DNA of 64,000 nt, taken from the NCBI GenBank assembly GCA_018907035.1, contig JACCIC010000005.1, positions 1,431,501 to 1,495,500 on the forward strand, in the 5' to 3' direction. Under the pieces are notes generated by a model. That model was not told the origin of the DNA, did no database searches, and was given only the letters and a program-made list of their open reading frames with translations. Shown piece after piece: positions 1 through 12,000 of the stretch (positions are counted from its first letter, which is position 1; each line of letters opens with the position of its first letter). A program made the position numbers and the translations under genes. This DNA comes from Sycobia sp. Sy_11 (lineage: Eukaryota > Arthropoda > Insecta > Hymenoptera > Epichrysomallidae).

Positions 1-130
1 ATAACATATTTGTACAGTAAGAAAGAAAACATTATGACATTTGGATACGCAATGTTTATTGAATCTTTTTTTGCAATCCACGTATAATATTCAATTCAAT
101 GATGCCAAAATTGAATTTTTTTTCTCTTAC

Positions 131-3100
131 TGTTCAGAAGCGCACCAGTACCATTCTCCTTGATTACAAGCCTTTGGATATCCCGATACCGTCTCTAAAA
201 GTAAAAAAAATGTATAATAATATAAAGCTTATTCGTTCCTCGAAATTTGGTAATTATATGATTGACTTGCTCGCTATGAGGAATCCTTTAAACTGACAAT
301 ATGATACTTTGCCACATTTTCTTGCATTGCTGAAAAAGAAAAAGTCAGTTTAATAAAGATTTATATTACTCATATTTATATAGTGCTATACTTATCAGGT
401 TATCAAAATTATTTACTACATTATTAGGAATTCATTGACGGCTTTTGAACTTAGAGATCGACAAAGGACTGAAATAATTTTCTTTGTAAGTGAGTTTGTT
501 TATAATTTATTTAGTACAACTAGAACTGGCAGTTGTATAAAATACTATATACGCTTGCTCGCTGCATATATTTCATATAGTTCTTTATTGAAAAAATGTG
601 TGAACATCGTATCGTGAGAATTATCTTTCACGAATCCTGTAGATACTTATTAAAATTTTTATGCATGTTCTGTACAAATCAGTGAGAATTTTTATATAGT
701 CCTCTACGATGCGAAGGGACTCTAATTATAGATAGAGGATAAGGATTCATTTCTGTCTATGTGGAATTCCTGAAAGTCATTTTTCCTCAAAGTTTATGAA
801 GTGTGGTTGGAAGATTGGAAAACTGGACCCCATATATTTACTTTTTAATCACATTTTTGTGAGCCTCAGAATAAAAACCCCTGACTTTAACCGATATCAT
901 ATGGAAGAGGTTAATGATCAGATGTACATATATAAATATACGATTAAAATCATATGCATACGCTAGTCGTAAACTATATATACAGACCCACAAATGATAG
1001 CAATACGTATATAATCAGCTGTACAGAGGCTATAACGTGTGATAGTTTCTTATCAGCCTCCAAAATTTTCTCAATCAATATCTGATATATATTATGTCTT
1101 ATATGCTTTTAATGCCACACACCGTTGATGGATAATGAATTAAATTCTTATATGAATTTTACGTAATCTTAGTACTCAGTACATAAATTATCAAATAAAT
1201 TAGTCAAAATTTTATTAAGCTTCGTTGTGTTTCTATTTGTTACTATTATTTCTTGAAAATAATTTTAAAATAACTTTAACTGGCGAAATTCAGCTTCGAA
1301 TTATATAAATTTCGAATTATACAAAACTTTAATTGTCTTATTGTGTTACGGCAGACAGAATTTACAATGTCTAAAATCTATATCTACAATTTTCTATTTG
1401 CACTTTTATATTTACGCGAATATATAAACCAGACTTTGAGTTGAATTTTGATCGAACCAATTACTTATAGTTTGCTAAATAATTTTATTAATCATAAATA
1501 CTCGATTATTCTTTTGGTTTATTTGCATATCGAATTTGAAACCTATGTAATTCACGATGTTCTAGTTCATTTTATCTCCTTATAATTAAATATGGCATAA
1601 GTGTACTTTTAGAAACCCAGCTACTTCATTTTTTTTGTTGATAATTAAAATTTTTTTTTTAACAAATTTTTTTTTTGAAAATTTTTTTTTTAATAATTTA
1701 AAATTATTAATCATAATTTGGTAATATATATTATTAATAAAAAATATATAAGCAATTTCAGTTTTTTTACTATTAATTATATGTTGATGGTATTATTAAT
1801 TGAAATAAATAAAGACTAAAAAAATTATTGATACTGTATTAGAATTTGTATGTAAAATTGTAAACAAGTGAATAAAGAACACAATTTCCCGAAAAAGTGA
1901 ATAGCTACAAATTAATTTCTTTTTGAAAGAAGCATTAACATATCCGTATGAATCAAAATATCCCTGAAGATTCGGTTGGGAAACGTTTTCTAAGACTTGG
2001 AATGGTTGGCATCATAATTAATCTTACCTTACATAGAAATTTTGAATTGTTTTGTTTTAGTAATTACAAAGCTGTTTAAACAAGCTATGAGAACGAATTA
2101 GTTTTTCAATTTGAACTCATTGATAAGTCACGATATCGTGATTCCAGAAAAGCGTTATAATGTTCAAACTGCATACATAATTAATTAGATAATAGATATA
2201 TTGTAAAATGCTCCCATTTCATCCCATTATATGTAATAATGTTATTTATATCAAGAAAGAGCCGCTGTTAAAGTTTGTTAATCATCCGTATCAGTATTTT
2301 ATCTGAAGCTCTAGAGTATTAAATTAATAAAACGGTTATTATTATTACATTAGAATTTATGAATTAATTAGATAAGACCAGATGAAAATTCTGGAAGAAT
2401 TTCATGAAAAAAAAAGAAGAAAATTATTTTATGAAATAAATGATTTTAAAAATTGTATTTTCTATTTTCTATTCGTATGCATAAATTATTTTTAGAAAAA
2501 AATTTGGTGATCGGAGTTCAAATCCAGGTCTCGGCCGATTGACACAGGCACCGCTCTAATAATTTACATGTGCTTTGTTTTCAAACACATCGTAGACCTC
2601 CGTCGCTTATTAGCATCGATATTTGGAAGCATAAATAGAGCGACGTTAAATAACAATAAAAAAAAATGTAACTAATATATTCCAAATAACTACTAAATTT
2701 TCATCCGCTTTGAGAGAAAAATTATAAAAACTGCAACGGATAAATTTGATAAAAGCGTACGAATGCTCTGCATGCAAATTCATTAGTAATCTCCCTGTTG
2801 GTTGCTGAGAAAGCTTAACAATTAAAAATCTTTCTTACGTTATAGAAGCGCACCAGTACGATTCTCCATCTTTACATGGTCGGGGATAAGATACTGATTC
2901 CACTAGAAAGAAATACATAATGATAAAACGTTTGCATTTCTTTTTCAATTTGATCGATTTTTATATTTACTTACCTTCTTGAAACAGACCGTTCGATCGA
3001 CAAAATCTGACTTTTCCGCAGACCTTTGCAATTCTAAAATAATTAAAAAATTAGGAATAACTTCATTAATAACTTTTTTTTTAATATTTTAATATGTACA

Positions 3101-3615
3101 TATTGTATCTATATTTATTTATTTGTTTCAAAATTTAGCGGTTCGAAACGTCGGGTATCGAAAGAAAATTTTAATTTAATGTGATGGGGGGCAGTCAGAT
3201 TGTCCTTTGCTAATATAGAATATAGTTTATTTTTATTATTTTTAATTTTGAATCTAATTGAATGTTATGTTTAGTAGTAATTTCTAATTCAGATTTTCTG
3301 GGTGATGATAAACAAGGACAGTTTGAGTGCCATTGGTTTACTATAGTATATTATAGTATAAAGACTGGAAGTCCAATAAAAATATTTATTAATTTTCTTT
3401 AAAACTTTTCTTACACGATAGATGAGCACCAAATTCTTTCTCCTTCTCGACAGATTTTAGGAATGCATTGCGCTATTATAACATAAATAAAAAGTAATTA
3501 AATTTTATGTTTGATTAAATTATTTTTTAAAAAACATAAATTTTATACTATTTAACTATCGTAGTTACCAACATCTTGCAATAAAGCAGAGAAGCATAAA
3601 CACTAGGATCTTCAT
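131..3615 (-). CDS. SapA-array gene D, secreted tandem saposin-A-type protein (3' part outside window)
   Basis: Exons in reading order: 3573-3615 (start codon at 3615, signal peptide beginning MKILVFMLLCFIAR), 3415-3472, 2975-3033, 2839-2902, 271-329, 131-194. The gene then runs off the left edge. Domain 1 reads CREGERIWC then AKVCGKVRFC. Domain 2 reads CKDGESYWC then NARKCGKVSYC. The half domain 3 reads CNQGEWYWC. The spacing C-x7-C-x8-C-x5-C with Trp before Cys2 and Ala before Cys3 matches the SapA (saposin A-type) family found at the ends of prosaposin and SP-B precursors. Frame and phases (1,2,1,2,1,2) are intact throughout. The intron after exon 271-329 starts with GC (GCAAGT) rather than GT. 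An extra Cys sits in SQCIPK before domain 1. Function is unknown; secretion is inferred from the leader. Confidence 0.85.
2503..2667 (+). mobile_element. tRNA-derived SINE, copy 1 (5'-truncated)
   Basis: Contains a B-box-like GAGTTCAAATCC, then the family core (GATTGACACAGGCACCGCT, ACATGTGCTTTGTTTTC, TTAGCATCGATATTTGGAAG) and the 3' end GAGCGACGTTAAATAACA followed by an A-rich tail. The same core recurs at 6491-6703, 14856-14981 and 21386-21526. The copy lies in the intron 330-2838 of SapA gene D. Confidence 0.7.
3131..3345 (+). mobile_element. PLE terminal fragment in SapA gene D intron
   Basis: Contains GCGGTTCGAAACGTCGG, the 3' half of a PLE hammerhead motif, then GGCAGTCAGATTGTCCTTTG, matching 14475-14500. 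It ends with the GGTGATGATAAACAAGGACAGT block matching 14615-14640. No coding part of the element is present here. Confidence 0.6.
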
Positions 3616-3796
3616 AGTTAGTATTATAGCCCTTGACACGAGAAATTTAACGTAGTAATTCGAATAATTCACTGTTTTAACATTGCACCTCTTTGAGAGA
3701 TTTACAATTTGTTTATATAAGGTACTTCTCGCTCATGGAAATCTAATTGAATGCAATATGAATTCATATTTTTCATACACACCATGTTCCTTATAA

Positions 3797-3810
3797 CGTG
3801 CACCAATCAG
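3797..3810 (-). promoter_or_regulatory. Shared 14-bp upstream element, gene D
   Basis: Same 14 bp and orientation, 182 bp upstream of the gene D start codon. On the minus strand it is followed by TTATAAGG, a TATA-like string. In this copy the element is preceded by bases that could read FPKAD, so it may instead be the remains of an A-type SapA exon. Confidence 0.45.
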
Positions 3811-3895
3811 CTTTAGGAAATTATACTATCAAATGGCGTATGTTTTCTGTATAACCATATACCCCTTCTCCCGCTAATTGATTTTAGGTATTGAA
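3797..3895 (-). pseudogene. Possible relic SapA 'A' exon(s) upstream of gene D
   Basis: On the plus strand, 3866-3895 reads much like the functional A exon of gene D at 3437-3466 (shared pattern ctcc-ttctc...gattttagg..ttg). On the minus strand it would read PKIN, a stop, then REKGY, like a decayed PKICREGE. About 60 bp further into the gene direction, FPKADWCT can be read across 3797-3822. No intact frame or splice sites remain. The similarity is short and by eye, so this is tentative. Confidence 0.35.
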
Positions 3896-6206
3896 CACTA
3901 CAATGCTCATTCAATATGTATTATGTATTCAAATGTAACATCATCGTTCAATTTCAATAGTTTTTGTTAATTTTTGATGATTAATGACTTTGTATTTATC
4001 AAGTCCATACTCGAAATTCATACAGTAATGTAATAGATAACAATTTATACAATTATTTTACAGTTTTTATTTTTAGTTTCCTTTATTAGTTTATTGAAAA
4101 TATGAATTATAGTGACTAAATTTAGACTTATAATTGTCCGAGTACATAAAACCATAAAGTACTTGGATATTTTTGTCGATCTTTATACAAAATATGCTAT
4201 TCTATTTATTCTAATAGTTAGTCTAACATTATTGTTGACATGTTATTCTAGTTTATCAAATGTTATGTAAAAGACTATTTTTCAATTTTATAATTGGTTC
4301 TCTTAATGATTTAATTATACATATTTAAATAGTTTATTTTGAGAGGAAAAAACTGTATTTTTTTAAATACATTAATCGAGTCCAATATATAACACCAATT
4401 GTAATATTTCTACAACGTACGGCACGTTATAACGCGGTTTTGCTGTTTTACGATTTATTGGAAATATCTGTATACAAGCTAGTGAGTCATGTGACTATAG
4501 CTAGTCAGATTATTATAGAATGGTGAGATTTCAAAAACCCTTATAAAAAACATTATACAGTAGCGAATAAAATGATTTTTTTTCCATAACATATCTCAAA
4601 CCTAGATTACTCTTAAATAATAAAAGCCAATTTACAAGGTTGACAATAATCTTCGGCAAATGTCCATATTCAAGAAAACTATAGCGCTATTACAATATTA
4701 AATAGCGGTATGAAAGTGGGTTATGAAGTTACGATTATATTAAATGAAAATAATATTTTTTATTCTTTTATTTTTTTCAACTTTTTAATAAAACTCGAGT
4801 CGCTTGGATAGAATTATAAAATTTATAGAACGTCATCGTGCATTTATAGATAAGCTGCAATGACGTTATAAGCTTTACTTAGGGGAATCCCGGACTAGGT
4901 TATGTATCCTCATCTCTTGCTCTATATGTGAAAAAGTCAAAGGTGAAGTATTTGTGAATAAATTCAGAAGGAAATATAAAATCGATTTATCTACTAAATT
5001 GAATTTAATTATTGTAGACGGTAATTTCCTTCCTGTGTCTACTAACTCAAACTTCATCTTGTTCTGATCAGCTTAACTTCTTCGTTCTATATTCCAGAAA
5101 ATAAAGAAAATGTATTAAGCTGCCAAATAAATAAAATTTTATTCAGTCAATGTAAATAACATCAAATATGTAATAACATTTTTTTACATTACCTGACGTG
5201 ATTTTATCAATTTTAGTGAAAAAATGAGCCAATTTCCTCCATATTTCAATGACGGTACTCTCGGGGATGGTTAACAATTAGATATAGTATACCGCCATAA
5301 TTCAAAAATTGGATACCTATCTAATTATTAAAATTAATTCACCAATAACTAGATTATGATGTTATTGAAACTCATATCAATCCAACAAATTTGTTATAAA
5401 CCCTAACTTTATAAAGATAGGACAATTCAGAGAAAGCAAAAAAATTCGATTATTTCGTGTTTTCCTATAATTTTCTTTTACAAATCCCCAATGAAATTGC
5501 GATATTAGCTTCGTTTGTTTATATTAACCTATTTGGAGACTGAAATATTATCTCCACTAACTCAGAAACTTTGCGAATCGGAAAGAATGAAAGAGGTAAC
5601 TACAAGGAGATTGAGGTCCCTTAAACGTTACAGAAACCACAACTGTCCCGATCTACTAGGATCGAGAAATATAGATATATAACACTGAAAGAATAAGGAA
5701 GACTGTACAATTATGATTGATTGCCAATATTTCGAAAGACACACCTTTGCTTTTATTGCTTCTGATGCTGGCATCAGTATTGATATGCTGGTACTTTGAA
5801 AATGTTGTTACATTGGGAGAATTGATAGTGTACATGCCGTCGAGCAGGCTGTATGGGCGAGTGACTCTTATGAATTCATGAACATTTATGAAGAATGAGA
5901 AATGTGGTGGAATCGGAAAAGTATAGATAATGCTCGAAGTTATTGAAATTTCGTGTGAATAGTTTCTTTCGAAAACTTTGCAATTTCTAATATTGGACTT
6001 AAAGTTGCGTAAAGCTTGGAGCGTAAACTTGTAGACTTGCGCTTGAAGTGGGGATCAGAGGCTAAAACGGCCATATCCATTTGTGTCTAATAGGATTTGG
6101 TCTCTTATCCTTCTCGTTTATAGAAATAGGGACAATTTTCGAGGTACGGGGAAGGTGAATCTCACGCTCGCTTGTGGTCTGACAGATAGGTATAGTATGG
6201 CATAGG

Positions 6207-6286
<80 letters not shown>

Positions 6287-6298
6287 GTCATTCTCTCT
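6207..6298 (+). repeat. (CT)n microsatellite
   Basis: Nearly pure CT dinucleotides with a few G and T interruptions toward the right end. It lies in the spacer between SapA genes D and C. Confidence 0.9.
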
Positions 6299-6490
6299 AA
6301 TAAAGATGGCCTTTTTAATAATCAGTGTAATTCAGTATTTTATTAACTTTCACATAAATATTGAGTTTTTTGTGAAATTCATCGTATATATTTAATACAT
6401 ATGATTGTGAGGTATTTATAATCATATAAACTGTAAACATGCAAAAAATGGGAGTACAATTTTTTATATACAAACAATAATTTAATTCTT

Positions 6491-6703
6491 GAGGCCTACG
6501 ATAATTCGATCACTAGAACGGAAGGACAACAGTAATCGGTGGTCGGAGTTCATACTCCGGTCTTGGGCGATTGACACAGGCACCACTGTAAAAATTTTCA
6601 CGTGATTCATTTAGAAACACGTGGTAGAGCTCCATGGCTGACTAGCATCGCTATTTTTCGGCATTAATAAAGCGACGTTAAATAACATAAAACAAAAAAC
6701 AAA
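6491..6703 (+). mobile_element. tRNA-derived SINE, copy 2 (longest)
   Basis: The fullest copy in the window. It starts GAGGCCTACGATAATTCGAT, carries an A-box-like GATCACTAGAACGGAAGGAC and a B-box-like GGAGTTCATACTCC, and ends AAGCGACGTTAAATAACATA plus an A-rich tail. The head resembles a tRNA with its two internal Pol III promoter boxes, which is why I call it tRNA-derived. It lies between SapA genes D and C. Confidence 0.7.
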
Positions 6704-9083
6704 GTAGTTTTTATTATTTCAATGCATTAGTCAATTTTATTTCCATTTTACTAAATCTTTTCTTATAATAAAACATTATATTTTCACACAATGAATAAAA
6801 ATTAGTAATAGTTCTGATCGTTCTATTAATTGTAATATTTGAATAATACATACAACTTATAATTCTTTTAAATATTGTGGTAAGGAGGTGTATTGGTAAT
6901 GTGTAAGACATTTCTATACTACTTTATTCCGTCAAAAATTAAACTGTACAAATTCCTCATTAAACTATTGAATCTATTGTTTATCACATCTTTTGTATTT
7001 TATATTTTTCATTTAGTAATTTGTATTAACATCTGCAAATTATCACATTGGTACGTAATAATCGTCACGCATCGATATACGTGCTTATTACATTATCTAA
7101 TTATTTTCTTTAAAAGTAAAAATAATATGTTATATGATTTCTTGTAAACTTATATATTTATAGATTATAAACTTTTTCTGCCTTTTAAATCCTATGATTA
7201 ATTTTGATAGAAAACACATTTTTTATAGGAATAATTAATTTTTAGAATTAATTTAATATGAGTTAAAATCATATTTTTTTAAAAAAATTGTATTCTAAAG
7301 TATAATTTTTTAATAGTAATTTGCCTAAATTTAGAGTTAAAAAAGGAAATTTTTTAATACAATTGAACGTAAAATATGAAGGTAGAAAAGAGAGTCGCTT
7401 ACGCAGAATATCCTGAAACTATGCAAATATAAATGATTGATACCTCACTGAAACTTATAAGTTTATGAATGAATTATTATCACTGTAATATTTTGGATGT
7501 TTGAATTGAATAATTATTACTTCAGTCTGTGAATTATTATTAAATTAGATCGATTTCTCATGTTAGTGCTTTTTTTAATTTTTAATTTGAGACCATTTAT
7601 GGCTTTGTTCTGCATTCTTTCTACTGTTCCGATAAATCACAAATCACGTAAGATACTTGCGGGGAACCTCACGTATGAGCAATGGAATACGTTATAACAT
7701 AACGTGTTTGGCTAAATACTTTAGTTCTTCTTCATATTGCAGGTAGAAATTTATAACTGCAGAAATCTCCTCAAGCCATATGATACAATGAACGAAAGTC
7801 ATTGTTTTTCAACAGCGACATTATCAATATTATTGATCCGTCACTCATTAGTTTTAGACTGTTGGAAAGTAGATGGGCATAACGATGAGCATTACATTGG
7901 CAATATCCTGAAGGAGATGTATGGATTGTTGCGGTGGCGGAAATGGCCTTTTATAAAGTTCGGAGATTCTTGCGCGTACTAATCTTATTTAAGCGAATTG
8001 TTAACGAAAAGTTAAAGTTACCAGAGACTGAAAAGTTAAGAGTGGCTTACGAAGAGAAAAAGTGAAAAATCCAGGCAGATATCGGAATGGCTGAGCAAAA
8101 CTGTTGTCAAGTCTTTTGCAAGGGAATAAACACTGATTCTTAATATGGAAAACTGTTAGATAAAACTAATAGATGCTTGTAAATAAAACTAATAATCTTG
8201 AAGAAAAATATCACAACAAGCGTTTGCATTTGTTTCTTTTTTTGAAATATATTTGTGTATTTTAACCATCGATGATATAATGCTTAACAAGGCTACAATT
8301 TAACCAACGAAACTATTTTGTTGGTTGAACTATTGAAACTACTTGTTACTTCTATGAATACTCTAAAAAAATTTTTTAATTATTTAACTAATAGTTGAAA
8401 TTCAATAGAGTATCTTGCCGTGTTTGAAATTAATGTTGGTAAAAAATGATTTTGTAAATTACGCAGTTAAAATTATTAGTAGAGTTTCATTATAATATAA
8501 AGTAGACAATAAATAACATAACAAACCCATATTTCGAATAAAAATATTAAATTGACAAAAATTAAATTGAACAAATGACAGTCATCTACGATTTATATCA
8601 TTTTTCTCATTTTATTATACAGACAATCAGGAGCTACAATTCATACAACCTTTTCAATTTTATTATATAGATAGTTCATTTGGAGATGTTCTTTCATTCT
8701 ATCCTGAAATTTACTTAAGTTCTTATTCAGCTAATCCTTTATCTCCTCTGTTTTCAATTTTCAGTTGTTTATAATTTGATATAGATAATGTTATACCATA
8801 GTCTACAAACATTATTCACTTTTTTTTTAAGCTTTGTATCTTCCTGCGGTGAGTATTTTATATGAGTATTTTCCGCCTAGATATTTACATAATTGATCCT
8901 TTATTTGCTTCTAGTTTTACTTCTCATACAATGTCTATTTATAAAATAATTTAATTGCTCGAAATAGTTAATAATTTTATTATGAATATTTTTAGAACAA
9001 TTTAATGTATCAATTGAAAAACATCTTCTTTCGAAAAATATCTTCTTTGGTATCGTTTCATTATTGTAAAAAAAACGTCTAAC

Positions 9084-12000
9084 TCATCCTATATATTCAC
9101 CTCCATCGTAATCTACGATGTAATCTGATATATTAACTAAAACAGAAGAAATATAATTATATGAATGTAGACACAAAATAATGTTAATATTATAATTGAC
9201 TCACAGTCTTCTAGAAAGCCCATTGATTTACAGTATTTCATTTTGCGACATCTCCTTGCATTTCTATAGAAAATAAAAAATAAATATTAAAAAATATTCT
9301 AATTGATTTTTATTTTTATTCTAATCGATCTTAATTATTTCATACAGGGTGAATTTTGAAGAATGATTAATACGGTATCTTTATATAGTCCAAAGCCGAT
9401 GATTGTTTTATTTTTTTACTCGGACAAAAAGCATAAATCGTGAAAAATAACTAAAATCGGTAAACTATTGTTATATATATATATATATGTGTGTGTATGT
9501 GTGTGTGTGTGCATCCAAAATAAATACTAGCTAACTGATTTAATGGGTCTTTTATTTTTTATTACACTTTGGAAAAGCATTTATTTGATTTATAAAGTTT
9601 TATTTTGGGCATTTAGCAATTCAAACTATATATATAAGTATGGCTCGATGTATTTGAAAAATATTATTTCATATATTATGTTTAAATATTTAGTTTGTAT
9701 TAGATAAAATCTCTATAATTGATGCAATCAAACGAATTCACAATTCCGAATCGAATTCCTATAACTACATAAATATAAAAGAATAAAACAAATGTAAAAA
9801 ATAGCTATGAAACTTCAGAAAGATACTAATATTTAAATGTGTCATTTATTAAAATTTGAGAATTCTAAATATTTTCTTACTGCCGAGAAGCGCACCAATA
9901 GGATTCTCCTTTTTCGCAAGCTTTGAAATAACCATAATCTGAACCTGAGGCTGAACCTGATCCTGAGGCGATATCCGATCCTAAGACTCTGCCATCTACT
10001 GTGCCTGACGCTGTTATTCAAGTAATTAAATCATTAAAACGTAATTATTAATATGTTGATTATTATTATTGATTTTATACACTCACGTTCACCAAGTAAG
10101 CCTTTTGCCTTACAATATCTTACTTTTCCACATCTTCTAGCATTACTAGAAAATAAAATATTATTATAGATAAAATTTTTTTTAAAATTCTAAATAAAAA
10201 TCTTTCGAAGGATTCTTCTCAATGTTAGGTAATTGCATGTATAATTAGACAATTTATGCAAAATATTTCAAACGATTGTAAAACGCTAAATATATATTCG
10301 TGGCTTAAAACGAATGAACAGTACTTTTCATAAAAATGTCATTTGAACGTTATTTTCCAATAGCTGTGTATAATTGTCTTACTTTGTACATTTAAAATAG
10401 TATATAAAGTATGTAATTTATTGTCATGCTTGCCAAAAACGTTTATAGTGAAACTTTTAAAAAATCTTTATAAAATCTTCCATTTATTAAGACAGTATAT
10501 GCAAGGTTAAGATACTATATAAATAACATAGAATATAAAATTACACAAGTATTTTAAACTAATTTATTTATTCTTAAAAGGTTTAACAATAAAAATCTAT
10601 TTACCCTTCGTTGGCACACCAATAATCTTCTCCTTCACTACAAGCTTTAGTATACGTATTATTTGGTCCTAAAAATAGATAAAAACATATCATCAATGTG
10701 TAAAGAGTAATAAATAAATAAATAATATTAATAAAGTCACTTAAAACTTTTTTATGCTTATAATTAAAACTTAATATCTAACTTTTTTAATAATCTAACA
10801 TTTTTAAATTATCCGGTATGTGAATAACTTTTTAAAAGGATTTATTTTTTTTTTTTTTGTACGATACGGCCTTTTTAATTAATCGTTGAAAGCTTTAATC
10901 TAACACTGTGATATTATATCACAAATTTTTTAATGAAATATAGTATGCATACATGCTATAAATAAAATGACTTCATTCATATTATGTATTTTTCATTATA
11001 ATTTTTCAAATCTCATATAGGGTTTAGTTAGAAAAGTAGATTAATGAAAAATAATTCAGAACTTTATATAGATGCACATGTACATTTGTGTACGTCAAAC
11101 TTATTCCTTAAACGCATACCATAAATCAACTATTTAAATATATCAAGTAAAAGAATTTTCTATTGTGTAAATCGATTAATTATAATTCTTTATAGATATT
11201 CTTAAGCATTTTTTATAAGATTAAATAAATAATTAATTAATTCATATCAATTTTAAATATAATTATACTTGAGAAAAATTATCACATCATGTATTGAAAG
11301 TGAGGGAAAGGCTCAAATATTTAATAACTGTGCCAGTAGAGAAGAAAATTCGCAGTACAGTTTAATAGTATTTAATTAAGCATAAAGGAAATGGAGCTCC
11401 ATTCGAAGAAAAAGAAAGTTATTTCCTTTATTGTTTACATAAATTTAATATATACACGGCAGATTATAAAATTTAGATAACCGGTCACTGTAAACATCCC
11501 TTGTAGAAACTACATTTTGATTCAGTATGTCAGACTTCGAAGTAAATGGCACAAACAAGTAAAAAACTTTATAAACTCAAAGCCCGATGACCGAAAACCT
11601 AGGACCTAAAAGCTGCCAATCACATAATTTAATGCTCTATAACCCTAATCAAATGATTTCCAACTTCAATATTCCACCTTGAACAATTCTAGTACATTCA
11701 TTAACGAAGCCTTTGCTCACAAAGTATATTCACTATGGATGAAAAACTGGGTGTAAACACTTTCTTATCTTAAGATGTTCGTGATGATTTTTAAGCAATA
11801 CGTTTCTGCTCATCGATTAAGTTCTTCATGACATATTCGAAATAAACTAGACTTTCTTCTTAAGCAAAGAATCTTCTAATAGTTGCATCTTGAACACACT
11901 AGAAATATTTTCTTCTATCGTGCTAAGTACTTTATCACTTTTAATCTTGATGCTAACAGCTCAGAATTTTCTTTTCATATTTCTAATGGGATTTAGGACC

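Larger units (their letters stand above)
3896..8936. other. Spacer between SapA genes D and C
   Basis: AT-rich, with the SINE copy at 6491 and the CT microsatellite at 6207. An 81-codon plus-strand frame at 7737-7982 resembles no family I know. No conserved exon was found. Confidence 0.5.

Noticed and set aside
7737..7982. 81-codon plus-strand ORF preceded by a splice-acceptor-like TTGCAG
   Set aside because: No family resemblance, and the sequence after the stop shows only a weak continuation in other frames. Not enough to call a gene.
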